Part shown: positions 9,418-17,750 of the stretch, piece after piece | Numbering within the stretch: position 1 is the stretch's first letter | Layout: every line of letters starts with the position of its first letter | Assembly (NCBI RefSeq): GCF_900100195.1 | Contig: NZ_FNES01000010.1 | Coordinates: 62,001-126,000 of the forward strand | Direction: 5' to 3' | From: Billgrantia gudaonensis | GTDB taxonomy: Bacteria; Pseudomonadota; Gammaproteobacteria; Pseudomonadales; Halomonadaceae | Length of the DNA: 64,000 nucleotides | Made by a program: the position numbers and the translations under genes | Notes under the pieces: generated by a model | The model's database searches: none | What the model saw: the letters and a program-made list of their open reading frames with translations, nothing else | What the model was told of the DNA's origin: nothing

Positions 9418-10953
9418 TCAGTCAGATTCGCGGCCACTGAGCCGGCGGTCGGCGGCATCGACAATGCTCGTGTCGGCATCGCTCGCGGAGGGCAGTTGCC
9501 AGTAGGCGACGATCCGATTGCGCCCACCGTCCTTGGCGGCATAGAGCGCTCGGTCGGCTTGGGCGATGGCCAGGGTATGGCCGTGACGCCGAGTCGTCCC
9601 GTGGGGCAGGCTGGCGATGCCCAGACTGACGGTGATGGGAATCGACAGCGGCACGCTGTCGTCAGGTGTTGCGTCGAGCTGAAAGGGAGCGTTGGCGATG
9701 CAGGTGCGCAGGCGTTCGGCGATCTGCAACACTTCCGGCTGCGCCAGGCCGCTCACCACGATGACGAACTCTTCGCCGCCCAGACGGGCCAGGCCGTCAT
9801 GGGCGCGTAGCTCGCCGCCGAGTCGCTGGGCCAGCAGGCGCAGCAGGGCATCGCCGGCGGGATGGCCGTGCCGGTCGTTGACCGGCTTGAAGTGGTCGAT
9901 GTCGAGCAGCAGGAGGTGGTGGGGCGCACGATCGTCGACCAGGGTCTCGTCGAGGTGTCGCCACAGCCCGCGGCGGTTCAGCGTACCGGTGAGCTCGTCG
10001 TATTCGGCGGCCACCATGGCACGTTCCTCGCCCTGCTTGCGCTGGCTGACGTCGATGATCAGTCCTGCCAGGCTCTGTACGTTCTGACTGGGGCCCCTGA
10101 CCACCTCGGCAACGATCTCGTGCCAGCGCGTCTCGCCCCGCTCGGTGATCAGGCGCACATCGAGACGCCAGCTGCAGGAGGTACTGCATAGGCAGCGTCG
10201 CAGCCGTTGCCAGAGACGCTGACGATCTTCTCGGGCGATGTGGGCCAGCAGGCGGCGTATGGGCAACCGGGCGTAATCGTCCGGGTAGCCCAGAGTGCGC
10301 AGCAGCGCGCGGGAACACCAGGTGGCACCGCTTTGCGGGTCGACCTCCCAGATGCCGCAGTCGGTGACGCGCTGGAAGAGCTCGATCTGCCGACGCCGGC
10401 TGGTGAGCTGCTGGCGGTAGATGGCCGAGGCGATCAACTCGGCGGCCACGCGCAGGGCCTGCAGGCCGGTACCCTGCCAGTCGAGGGGGCGCACGCAGTC
10501 GTCGATGCCCAACGTGCCCCACCAGGTTCCGTTGACCATGATCGGGACGGTGACCATGGATTGGATGGCCTGGCTCTCGAGATTGCGGCGCAGCGGACCT
10601 GCTGGCATGGCTTCGACGACGAAGCCGTGTGCCTCGCCGCGCTGTCGGGCGGCCACCATTTCCTGGTAGATCGGGTCGTCGAAGAAGGTGGTGAAGAAGC
10701 GAAAGCGCTTCTGGGTGAGCTGACGGTAGCGTGGTTCGGCGGCCCATTCGAAGACGTAGTCCTGCACGACGGCCTCGTCCTGCAGTTCGATGAGCTGAAA
10801 GATCCAAACCCGGCTGGCGCCACTGGCCTTGCCGAGGGCAGCGATCAAGCGGTCGACGCCGTCGCCCCAGAAACGCGCGTCCACGACGGCTTGGCTTCCG
10901 CTAGCCAGGGCAGCGAGCAGGCGGGGCGCATCCGGGGCAACGGGATCCGGCAT
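9418..10953 (-). CDS. GAF-PAS-GGDEF diguanylate cyclase
   Basis: A 511-residue cytoplasmic protein. GAF domain about 20-175, PAS about 190-310 (GIWEVDPQSGATWCSRALLRTLGYPDD), and GGDEF about 330-490 with an intact GGEEF signature (ARLGGEEFVIVV). An RxxD inhibitory site (RAHD) sits exactly five residues before it, so product-inhibited c-di-GMP synthesis is expected. It lies 43 bases after the histidine-phosphatase gene on the same strand and is probably co-transcribed with it. The ligands of GAF and PAS are unknown. Confidence 0.9.
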   Translation of the reverse strand: MPDPVAPDAPRLLAALASGSQAVVDARFWGDGVDRLIAALGKASGASRVWIFQLIELQDEAVVQDYVFEWAAEPRYRQLTQKRFRFFTTFFDDPIYQEMVAARQRGEAHGFVVEAMPAGPLRRNLESQAIQSMVTVPIMVNGTWWGTLGIDDCVRPLDWQGTGLQALRVAAELIASAIYRQQLTSRRRQIELFQRVTDCGIWEVDPQSGATWCSRALLRTLGYPDDYARLPIRRLLAHIAREDRQRLWQRLRRCLCSTSCSWRLDVRLITERGETRWHEIVAEVVRGPSQNVQSLAGLIIDVSQRKQGEERAMVAAEYDELTGTLNRRGLWRHLDETLVDDRAPHHLLLLDIDHFKPVNDRHGHPAGDALLRLLAQRLGGELRAHDGLARLGGEEFVIVVSGLAQPEVLQIAERLRTCIANAPFQLDATPDDSVPLSIPITVSLGIASLPHGTTRRHGHTLAIAQADRALYAAKDGGRNRIVAYWQLPSASDADTSIVDAADRRLSGRESD

Positions 10954-10996
10954 GAGAGGGCTCGTCCTTGGGCATTGCCTCGATGATACTCATAGC

Positions 10997-11563
10997 CTAC
11001 GCCAAGGCAATGACGTTTGCCGGCATCAGCGGTCGACGATCACGGTGCTGCGTCAACGGTCGCTCTTCGATGGCGGTGAGCAGGATCTGCAACGGGTCTC
11101 CATGGCTGACCAGCAGCACGGTTTCCCGATGGTACTCGCGCTCCAGGCCGCTTAGCACGTCGAGCATGCGCTCGGCCACGCGGCTCACGCTTTCGACGCC
11201 GAAATCGCAGTGGTCGGGGTCTAGGGCATCCCGCTGCCAGACCGTGGGATAACGGGCGTCGGGCTGACCTTCCAGACTGCCGAAGTCGCGTTCGCGCAGG
11301 CGAGGGTCCGGGTGCGGGGTGAGACCGAAGCGGGTAGCGATTCGAGCCGCGGTTTCGGCAGTGCGCAGGAAGTCCGAGTGCCAAAGCCGAGTGGGAGCGG
11401 GCCAACGCCAGTCGTCTACCAGCCGTTCGAGCTGGGCGTGCCCCTCCGGTGACAGGCCGTAGGCATTCAGGCCATGCCGTGCATGGCTGACGATCACGCC
11501 TCGTGCATTGGCTTCGCTATGGCCATGGCGCATGAGCAGATAGCGATTGCGGCGTTGGGTCAC
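10997..11563 (-). CDS. histidine phosphatase superfamily protein
   Basis: A phosphoglycerate-mutase-like phosphatase of about 188 residues. The catalytic motif YLLMRHGHSEAN sits near the N-terminus, a conserved RERDFGSLEGQ segment follows, and the second histidine motif is LLVSHGDPLQILL. The substrate cannot be told; relatives act on sugar phosphates, ribazole phosphate or proteins. I prefer GTG 11563, which has GGGAGA nine bases upstream. An in-frame ATG at 11587 would add 8 residues, but it lacks a clear ribosome site and lies inside a PHO-box-like promoter reading the other way. Confidence 0.83.
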   Translation of the reverse strand: MTQRRNRYLLMRHGHSEANARGVIVSHARHGLNAYGLSPEGHAQLERLVDDWRWPAPTRLWHSDFLRTAETAARIATRFGLTPHPDPRLRERDFGSLEGQPDARYPTVWQRDALDPDHCDFGVESVSRVAERMLDVLSGLEREYHRETVLLVSHGDPLQILLTAIEERPLTQHRDRRPLMPANVIALA

Positions 11564-11580
11564 AGCGTGAAATCTCCCGT

Positions 11581-11610
11581 TTGACATGGAATTGTCATGT
11601 TACCTAGATT
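11581..11610 (+). promoter_or_regulatory. phn operon promoter with PHO-box-like repeat
   Basis: TTGACAT-N4-TTGTCAT (11581-11598) matches the PHO box (two CTGTCAT units four bases apart) at 11 of 14 positions. The same bases give a perfect -35 TTGACA, 18 bases before TAGATT (11605-11610), a 4/6 match to the -10. Two further inverted repeats follow: ACCTAG/CTAGGT (11602-11620) and TCGCATG/CATGCGA (about 11624-11645). PhoB control is inferred. Confidence 0.6.
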
Positions 11611-11745
11611 GAAACTAGGTTTTCGCATGCGAGCATATCATGCGACCTTGATGTTCGGTTCCGCTCAGCGATTCGGGTCGAGATCTCCATCTTCGTCGGC
11701 CCGTGACGTGAGCGAATCCAATAACAACAGACCGAGAGGCACGCC

Positions 11746-12747
11746 ATGACTTCCCATCCGGCATTTTCCAGGCGCGTACCGGGCGCGCTGTCCTGCGTTT
11801 CGCTGTGTTCCCTGACCCTTCTGCTCTCGTCGGCGGCAATCGCCCAGGAGGATTGTCCGCGTGGCAAGCTGGACGAGATCTACTGCGACCGCGACGGCGA
11901 CATGGTTGCCGATCCTCCGCAGGATGAATCCCAGTGGACGAACCCCGATACACTGATCTTCGCCTACACGCCGGTGGAGGATCCGGCCATCTATGCCGAT
12001 ATCTGGCAGCCCTTCATCGATCACCTCGAAGAGGTCACCGAGCGCGACGTGCGCTTCTTCGCCGTGCAGTCCAACTCCGCCCAGGTGGAGGCGATGCGCA
12101 GCGGACGCCTGCACATTGCTGGCTTCTCCACCGGGCCGACGCCCTTTGCGGTCAACCTGGCCGGCGCCGTGCCCTTCGCGCTGATGGGCTCCGACGATGG
12201 GCAGTTCGGCTACACCCTGCAGCTCTACACCCACGTGGACTCCGACATCCACGAGATGGAGGATCTCGAGGGCAAGCGCGTAGCGCACACCTCGCCCACG
12301 TCCAATTCCGGCAATCAGGCGCCCCGCGCCCTGTTTCCCGAGATGGGCATCGTGCCCGGCGAGGACTACGAGGTGGTCTACTCAGGCAGCCACGATCAGT
12401 CGATGCTCGGCGTGGTGGCACGTGACTACGATGCCGCGCCGGTAGCTTCCGAGGTGGTCGAGCGCATGGCCGATCGCGACCTCTACGACCCAGATGACGT
12501 GCGGCTCCTCTACGAGTCCGACCGCTTCCCGACCACTTCCTACACCTACGCCCACGACCTGCATCCCGACCTGGTCGACAAGATCGAGGAGGCCTTCTTC
12601 TCCTTCGAGTTCGCCGGTACCGAGCTGGGCGAGGAGTTCGATGGTGTCGAGAAGTTCATCCCCATCAACTACCAGGAGCACTGGAAGGTCATCCGCACCA
12701 TCCAGGAAGCCAACGGAGTCGAGTACACGCCCGACAACCTCGAGTGA
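11746..12747 (+). CDS. phnD: phosphate/phosphite/phosphonate ABC transporter substrate-binding protein
   Basis: A 333-residue periplasmic binding protein of the PhnD family. Signal peptide 1-33 (cleavage near AIAQED). The family segments FAYTPVEDPAIYADIWQPF, AGFSTGPTPFAVN and AHTSPTSNSGNQAPRALFPEMG contain the residues that hold the phosphonate or phosphate oxygens in known PhnD structures. It is the first gene of phnD-phnC-phnE-phnE. A terminator-like hairpin follows it, as is common for binding proteins made in excess. Whether it binds phosphonate, phosphite or phosphate cannot be read from sequence; no C-P lyase or phosphonatase gene is nearby. Confidence 0.9.
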   Translation: MTSHPAFSRRVPGALSCVSLCSLTLLLSSAAIAQEDCPRGKLDEIYCDRDGDMVADPPQDESQWTNPDTLIFAYTPVEDPAIYADIWQPFIDHLEEVTERDVRFFAVQSNSAQVEAMRSGRLHIAGFSTGPTPFAVNLAGAVPFALMGSDDGQFGYTLQLYTHVDSDIHEMEDLEGKRVAHTSPTSNSGNQAPRALFPEMGIVPGEDYEVVYSGSHDQSMLGVVARDYDAAPVASEVVERMADRDLYDPDDVRLLYESDRFPTTSYTYAHDLHPDLVDKIEEAFFSFEFAGTELGEEFDGVEKFIPINYQEHWKVIRTIQEANGVEYTPDNLE

Positions 12748-12763
12748 CGGGCTCGTGGCGTTG

Positions 12764-12799
12764 CCGGCAGCCGCTGCATGGCGGCTGCCGGTCGTTTTT
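12764..12799 (+). terminator. attenuating terminator between phnD and phnC
   Basis: CCGGCAGCCGC and its exact complement form an 11-bp stem with a 6-base loop, followed by TCG and TTTTT. It ends 26 bases before the phnC start and probably lowers permease expression relative to phnD. Confidence 0.85.
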
Positions 12800-12825
12800 C
12801 GTTTGTGCATCAGCCGGACACGTCC

Positions 12826-13644
12826 ATGCTAGAAATTTCCAATCTGACCAAACGCTATGGCAGTGATGCCGCGGTCCTCGAAGACCTCGATCTGACGGTC
12901 GAGGGCAATAGCGTGGTAGCCATCGTCGGTGCTTCCGGTGCCGGCAAGAGCACGATGCTGCGCTGCATCAATCGGCTGGTCGAGCCCACGTCCGGCTCGA
13001 TCAAGCTCAACGGCAGCGAGCTCGTCACCCTCAAGGGCGCTGCCCTGCGCCAGGCCCGCCGCAAGATCGGCATGGTCTTTCAGGGCTTCAATCTCATCGA
13101 CCGGCTCACGGTGATGGAGAACGTGCTGGCCGGTCGGCTCGGCTACGTCAATCTCTACCAGGCGGTCACACGCCGCTACCCTCAGGCGGACATCGACCGT
13201 GCCTTCGCCCTGCTCGAGCGGGTGGAGATCGCCCATTATGCCAACAAGCGCGCCGATGCCCTGTCCGGCGGCGAGCGTCAGCGCGTCGGCGTGGTGCGTG
13301 CGCTGATGCAGGAACCGGAGATCCTGCTCGCCGACGAGCCGACGGCGTCGCTCGATCCGCGCACCTCCGAGCAGATCATGCGCCTATTGCAGAGCCTGGC
13401 CAGCGAAATGTCATTGCCGGTGCTGATCAACATCCACAACGTGGCCCAGGCCAAGGCGTATACGGAACGCATCGTCGGGCTGCGCCACGGGAAGATGATC
13501 TTCGACGGAGCGCCCGAGGATTTCACCAAGGAGGCGCTGGATGCCATCTATGGCGGCATCGAGGCGCCCGACGACCAGCTGATCGAGACGCCGGCATCGG
13601 GCCCGCGCCAAGGCGCTCGGGGGGTGGCGCATGACTCGTTCTAG
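12826..13644 (+). CDS. phnC: phosphonate/phosphate ABC transporter ATP-binding protein
   Basis: The ATPase of the importer, 272 residues from ATG 12826. Walker A is GASGAGKST, the Q-loop follows in GMVFQGFNLI, the signature is LSGGERQRVGV, Walker B is EILLADEPTASLDP and the switch histidine is in LINIHNVAQA. The frame extends 16 codons upstream, but that earlier ATG lies inside the terminator hairpin and is rejected. The 3' end overlaps phnE1 by 14 bases, indicating translational coupling. Confidence 0.93.
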   Translation: MLEISNLTKRYGSDAAVLEDLDLTVEGNSVVAIVGASGAGKSTMLRCINRLVEPTSGSIKLNGSELVTLKGAALRQARRKIGMVFQGFNLIDRLTVMENVLAGRLGYVNLYQAVTRRYPQADIDRAFALLERVEIAHYANKRADALSGGERQRVGVVRALMQEPEILLADEPTASLDPRTSEQIMRLLQSLASEMSLPVLINIHNVAQAKAYTERIVGLRHGKMIFDGAPEDFTKEALDAIYGGIEAPDDQLIETPASGPRQGARGVAHDSF

Positions 13645-14449
13645 TTCCCCCTCCTCGGCCACGGTGCGGCGAACCTGGCACAAGCCGCCGTTCATCGCCA
13701 ATCCCTGGCTGCGCTACGGTCTGTGGCTGGTGGTGGCGGCCTATCTCGTCTGGGCACTCGGCACCCTGCCATTCAACTGGGAGCGTATCGCCGAAGGCCT
13801 GCCGCGCGCTGCACGAATCTTCGGTGGCGGCTTCCCGCCCAGCTTCGATCGCGCCGATCTGCTCTTCACCGGCTTCAAGGAGAGCCTGCAGATCGCCATT
13901 CTGGCCACGCTGCTCGGGGTGCTGCTCTCGATTCCCTTCGCGGTGATGGCCGCCCGCAATCTGGCGCCCCGCCCGGTCTATCTGCTGGGGCGGGGGGTGA
14001 TCATCGTCTCGCGCAGCTTCCATCCGGTGATCGTGGCGATACTGTTCGTGGCTGCGGTGGGCTTCGGTCCACTGGCCGGCATCCTGACGCTGACTCTCTA
14101 TTCGATCGGGTTCGTCGGCAAGCTGCTTGCCGAGGAGATCGAGGAGATCGACTGGGGACAGGTCGAGGCGATGAAGGCCACGGGAGCAGGCTATTTCGCC
14201 ACCCTGGTCTATGCGGTCTTTCCGCAGATCCTGCCGCGCCAGGTCGGGCTCTCCATGTACCAACTCGACAGCAACCTGCGTGCCTCGGCGGTAGTGGGCA
14301 TCGTCGGTGCCGGCGGTATCGGGGGCACCCTGATGAATGCCTTCGGACGCTATGACTACGACTTCGCTTTCGCCATCCTGCTGGTGATCATCGCGGTGAT
14401 CCTGGTCAGCGAAGGCGTCAGCGGTTGGGTAAGGAAGCAGATATGGTAG
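13631..14449 (+). CDS. phnE: phosphonate/phosphate ABC transporter permease 1
   Basis: A 272-residue inner-membrane permease with about six hydrophobic segments. The cytoplasmic coupling region (GKLLAEEIEEIDWGQVEAMKATGAGYF) matches the EAA loop of PhnE proteins, and VGIVGAGGIGG is typical of the family's C-terminal part. It overlaps both phnC and the second permease gene. The two permeases probably form a heterodimeric channel. Confidence 0.9.
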   Translation: MTRSSSPSSATVRRTWHKPPFIANPWLRYGLWLVVAAYLVWALGTLPFNWERIAEGLPRAARIFGGGFPPSFDRADLLFTGFKESLQIAILATLLGVLLSIPFAVMAARNLAPRPVYLLGRGVIIVSRSFHPVIVAILFVAAVGFGPLAGILTLTLYSIGFVGKLLAEEIEEIDWGQVEAMKATGAGYFATLVYAVFPQILPRQVGLSMYQLDSNLRASAVVGIVGAGGIGGTLMNAFGRYDYDFAFAILLVIIAVILVSEGVSGWVRKQIW

Positions 14450-15252
14450 ACAATTCGTCCGCTGCGCAGGGACGTGTCTGGCAGCGCTACGATGGCCGCC
14501 AGCGCCTGATTCGCTACGTCGTGCTGCTGCTGTCGATGATGGTGCTCTACTGGGCGGTCAGCGACATCGACATCTTCTGGCCCTGGGTGTGGGATGCGCC
14601 CAATCAGATCGGCAGTCTCGGTGCACGCATGTGGCCGCCCGACCCGAGCGGTCTCGGCGAGATCGTGGCGGCGCTGCTCGAGACGGTGCACATCGCCACT
14701 CTGGCCACGGCGCTGACCATTTTCGTGGCCCTGCCGGTCTCCTACATTGCGGCCCAGAACACCACCCCCAATCGGGCCTGCCTGTGGCTGGGCCGTTTCA
14801 TCCTGGTGGCCAGCCGTTCGGTCAACACCATCATCTGGGCGCTGCTGTTCGTGGCGATCTTCGGTCCCGGGGTGCTGGCCGGTATACTCGCCATCATGTT
14901 CCGTTCCATCGGCTTCGTCGGCAAGCTGATGGGCGAGGCCATCGAGGAGATCGACCGCCGGCCGGTGGAGGCCATGCAAGCCACCGGGGCCAGCAAGGCC
15001 AAGGTGATCGCCTATGCCGTGGTGCCCCAGGTGATGCCGGCATTCTTCGCCATCATCATTCTGCGCTGGGACATCAACATCCGTGAGTCCACGGTGCTGG
15101 GCCTGGTCGGTGCCGGTGGCATCGGGGTGATCCTGCAGGGCGCCATCGATACCTTCGCCTGGCCAACGGTCGCTACCATTCTGATCGCTATCATCACCCT
15201 CGTACTGCTTGGCGAGGCCATCACCGGCGTGCTGCGCCGCAAGGTGATATGA
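14443..15252 (+). CDS. phnE: phosphonate/phosphate ABC transporter permease 2
   Basis: The second PhnE-type permease, 269 residues. ATG 14443 has AAGGAAG five bases upstream and overlaps the end of the first permease gene by 7 bases; an upstream TTG at 14425 would add six residues but fits less well. The EAA-type loop is GKLMGEAIEEIDRRPVEAMQATGAS, followed by VLGLVGAGGIGVILQ. It is clearly a paralogue of the preceding gene but diverged, as expected for fixed heterodimer partners. It ends the transporter operon. Confidence 0.9.
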   Translation: MVDNSSAAQGRVWQRYDGRQRLIRYVVLLLSMMVLYWAVSDIDIFWPWVWDAPNQIGSLGARMWPPDPSGLGEIVAALLETVHIATLATALTIFVALPVSYIAAQNTTPNRACLWLGRFILVASRSVNTIIWALLFVAIFGPGVLAGILAIMFRSIGFVGKLMGEAIEEIDRRPVEAMQATGASKAKVIAYAVVPQVMPAFFAIIILRWDINIRESTVLGLVGAGGIGVILQGAIDTFAWPTVATILIAIITLVLLGEAITGVLRRKVI

Positions 15253-15349
15253 CGGTTGACCGCCCGATGCCCCCTTGCCAATGTTGAAGAGGATGAAGCC
15301 GGTCGCCGGGCCTGGCCGGCTTCCCCATCAACCCGCACGAGGAGTGGCT

Positions 15350-15778
15350 ATGACAACGTACATCGTGGTGGCCGACCAAGCCCGGGCGCGCGTGTTCACG
15401 CGCGATGCCCTCAAGCTGGAAGAGCGTCAGAGCCTGGTGCACGCCGAAGGGCGCCTGCACGAGGGCGACCTGGTGACGGACCGTGGCGGCGACGTGCACG
15501 AGTCGACGTCGACCAACGCCCGTTCGGCGGGGGGAGAGAGCGTGGCAACGCAGCATCATGCCGAACTCTTCGCCAAGGAGGTCGCCGAGTGCATCTACCG
15601 GGCACGGGTCGACAACAGCCTGGAGAAGTTGATTCTGGTAGCGCCGCCACGATTTCTGGGGCTGCTGCGGGACAAGGTCGATGGCCCTTCTCGTAAGCTG
15701 ATCATCCACACTCTGGCCAAGGACCTGTCCAAGGCCAGCCTCGCCGATATCCAGCAAGCCGTCAGCGACCTGCGCTGA
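15350..15778 (+). CDS. host attachment family protein
   Basis: A 142-residue soluble protein of the family named after a protein 'required for attachment to host cells' in plant-associated bacteria and related to archaeal release-factor-like folds. Visible marks are the N-terminal strand TTYIVVADQARARVFTRD, a polar middle (GGDVHESTSTNARSAGGES) and the conserved core LILVAPPRFLGLLRDKV. ATG 15350 has GAGGAG seven bases upstream. It lies 97 bases after the phn operon and is followed by a terminator, so it may be the last gene of that transcript. The name should not be taken as function. Confidence 0.8.
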   Translation: MTTYIVVADQARARVFTRDALKLEERQSLVHAEGRLHEGDLVTDRGGDVHESTSTNARSAGGESVATQHHAELFAKEVAECIYRARVDNSLEKLILVAPPRFLGLLRDKVDGPSRKLIIHTLAKDLSKASLADIQQAVSDLR

Positions 15779-15790
15779 TCCACTTGCCGT

Positions 15791-15821
15791 GGCCCGGCGG
15801 CGTCGCGTCGGGCCGTTTTTT
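15791..15821 (+). terminator. rho-independent terminator
   Basis: GGCCCGGCG pairs with CGTCGGGCC (one G-U pair) around a 6-base loop, then G and six T. It separates the upstream gene from the convergent LysR gene, whose stop is at the T-run. Confidence 0.88.
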
Positions 15822-16748
15822 CTACGGTACGGACGGCAGATCGATCTCGTCGCTGCGCTTCACGCCGTCCGTCATCTGTCGGCACAGGCGCAGAAATTCA
15901 CGCATGCCGGTGGCCAGGTACTTGTGGCGGTGCCAGATGAAGGCGAACTGCCGGCTGAGATCCAGCTCCGGGGTGGGAATGGGAACCAGGCTGCCGCGAC
16001 GAAAGGCGTCGCGCAGTGCCAGTTTCGATACGCAACCGATGCCCAGCCCCGACTCCACGGCCCGCTTGATACCCTCGGTGTGCTCCAGTTCGAGCAATAC
16101 GTTGAAGCGTCCGCGGCGATGACGAGCCGCCTGCTCTAGGGTCAGGCGGGTGCCCGAACCCTGCTCGCGCATGATCCATGCCTCACGCAGCAGCCGGTCG
16201 AGCTCTATCGGTCCTTGTCCGGCGAGCCGGTGGCGGGGCGAACAGAACACCGCCAGTTCATCTTCCACCCAGGGCTGGGTGACCACGTCATCCTCCTCGC
16301 AGCGTCCTTCGATCAGGCCCAGGTCGAGCTGATGGTGGCGCACGCTGTCGACGATGGCGCGGGTGTTGCGCACCGAAAGACGTACTCGGCTGCCGGGATG
16401 GCGCTGCATGAAGTCACTGATCAGTAGGGTGGCCAGGTAGTTGCCGATGGTTAGGGTGGCGCCCACATCCAGCGAGCCGATGCCCTGCTGGCCGTGCAGC
16501 AGCTCCTCGACTTCCTCGGCGCGGTCGAGCAGTGCCACCGCCTTGGGCAGCAACTGAAAGCCCAGAGCGTTGAGCTTGAGGCGTTTGCCGATGCGGTCGA
16601 GCAGGCGGCAGTCGAACTGGCGTTCCAGTTCGGCCAGCGCCGTGCTGGTGGCGGACTGGGAAAGAGCCAGGGCGCGTGCGGCGTGGGAAACGCTCTCGTG
16701 CTGGGCCACGGCCACGAAGACTTCCAGTTGGCGCAGAGTGAAGTGCAT
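15822..16748 (-). CDS. finR: LysR-family regulator, FinR-like
   Basis: A 308-residue LysR protein. The N-terminal helix-turn-helix (FTLRQLEVFVAVAQHESVSHAARALALSQSATSTALAELE) is followed by an effector domain with the usual GTRLTLEQ and ESGLGIGCVSKLALRD segments. ATG 16748 has GGAGGGGG just upstream; an 18-codon upstream extension would cross its own operator. It is divergent from fpr, the arrangement of finR-fpr in Pseudomonas, where FinR activates fpr under superoxide stress. The symbol rests on that arrangement plus overall similarity. Confidence 0.82.
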   Translation of the reverse strand: MHFTLRQLEVFVAVAQHESVSHAARALALSQSATSTALAELERQFDCRLLDRIGKRLKLNALGFQLLPKAVALLDRAEEVEELLHGQQGIGSLDVGATLTIGNYLATLLISDFMQRHPGSRVRLSVRNTRAIVDSVRHHQLDLGLIEGRCEEDDVVTQPWVEDELAVFCSPRHRLAGQGPIELDRLLREAWIMREQGSGTRLTLEQAARHRRGRFNVLLELEHTEGIKRAVESGLGIGCVSKLALRDAFRRGSLVPIPTPELDLSRQFAFIWHRHKYLATGMREFLRLCRQMTDGVKRSDEIDLPSVP

Positions 16749-16766
16749 GCCCCCTCCGAGCAGAAC

Positions 16767-16789
16767 GTTTATCCATAGTATAGATAAAC
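16767..16789. promoter_or_regulatory. LysR (FinR) operator between finR and fpr
   Basis: GTTTATC and its exact complement GATAAAC are separated by 9 bases, giving the T-N11-A core of LysR sites. A third copy of GATAAAC lies at 16814-16820 inside the fpr promoter spacer, a likely activation half-site. Confidence 0.7.
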
Positions 16790-16807
16790 GATATCCATAC
16801 AATTCAA

Positions 16808-16836
16808 TTAACAGATAAACGCAGATCTCTTAGAAT
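16808..16836 (+). promoter_or_regulatory. sigma-70 promoter of fpr
   Basis: TTAACA (5/6 match) and TAGAAT (5/6 match) are exactly 17 bases apart, 55 bases before the fpr start. The spacer begins with GATAAAC, repeated from the LysR operator. Confidence 0.78.
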
Positions 16837-16891
16837 CCACGACACACTTAATCGGTGGCTTTATTCGCCAAAGGAATATCGAGGAGCCGGC

Positions 16892-17668
16892 ATGAGCAAG
16901 TTCGCCCTGGAAGAGGTCTTGAGCGTCCATCACTGGAACGACACCCTATTCAGCTTCCGCACCACTCGTGAGCGTAGCCTGCGCTTCAAGAACGGCCAGT
17001 TCGTGATGATCGGCCTCGAGGTGGAGGGCAAGCCGTTGATGCGCGCCTACTCCGTTGCCAGTCCCAACTACGAGGATCATCTGGAGTTCTTCAGCATCAA
17101 GGTGCCGGATGGCCCACTCACCTCACGTCTGCAGCATCTACAGGTCGGCGATCAGGTCATGGTCAGTCGTAAGCCTACCGGTACGCTGGTCACCGACGAC
17201 CTGCTGCCGGGGCGCAACCTCTATCTGCTGTCCACCGGCACCGGCCTGGCGCCCTTCATGAGCCTGATCCAGGATCCGGAAGTCTACGAGCGTTTCGAGA
17301 AGGTGGTGCTGGTGCATGGCGTACGCACGGTGAGCGAACTCGCTTATGCCGACTTCATCGAGAAGGAACTGCCGGCCCACGAATACCTGGGCGAGGAGAT
17401 CGGTGCCAAGCTCGTCTACTATCCCACCGTGACCCGCGAGGAGTTCCGTACCATGGGACGTCTCACCGACCATATCCGTAGCGGCAAGCTCGCCGCGGAC
17501 ACCGGCCTGCCGGCGCTCGACCCCAAGCAGGATCGTGCCATGATCTGCGGCAGCCCGGCCATGCTCGACGAGACCAGCGCTCTACTCGACGACCTCGGTT
17601 TCACCATCTCGCCGCGCATGGGCGAGCCCGGGGATTACGTCATCGAGCGCGCCTTCGTCGAGAAGTAA
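16892..17668 (+). CDS. fpr: ferredoxin/flavodoxin--NADP+ reductase
   Basis: A 258-residue FAD enzyme moving electrons between NADPH and ferredoxin or flavodoxin; in pseudomonads it supports iron-sulfur repair and superoxide defence. The FAD-binding RAYSVASPNYEDHLEFF motif, the phosphate-binding GPLTSRL, the NADP-binding LLSTGTGLAPFMSL and the C-terminal CGSPAMLDE are all present. The C-terminus (VIERAFVEK) is the short bacterial type. GAGGAG precedes the ATG. It is divergently transcribed from finR. Confidence 0.95.
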   Translation: MSKFALEEVLSVHHWNDTLFSFRTTRERSLRFKNGQFVMIGLEVEGKPLMRAYSVASPNYEDHLEFFSIKVPDGPLTSRLQHLQVGDQVMVSRKPTGTLVTDDLLPGRNLYLLSTGTGLAPFMSLIQDPEVYERFEKVVLVHGVRTVSELAYADFIEKELPAHEYLGEEIGAKLVYYPTVTREEFRTMGRLTDHIRSGKLAADTGLPALDPKQDRAMICGSPAMLDETSALLDDLGFTISPRMGEPGDYVIERAFVEK

Positions 17669-17750
17669 GCGATACGCTAGAAGAGCACCGCTACGCGGCC
17701 GGAAGCTGGAAGAAAGGGCTTGACACCCCGGGTGGCGAATTCATGCTGCG

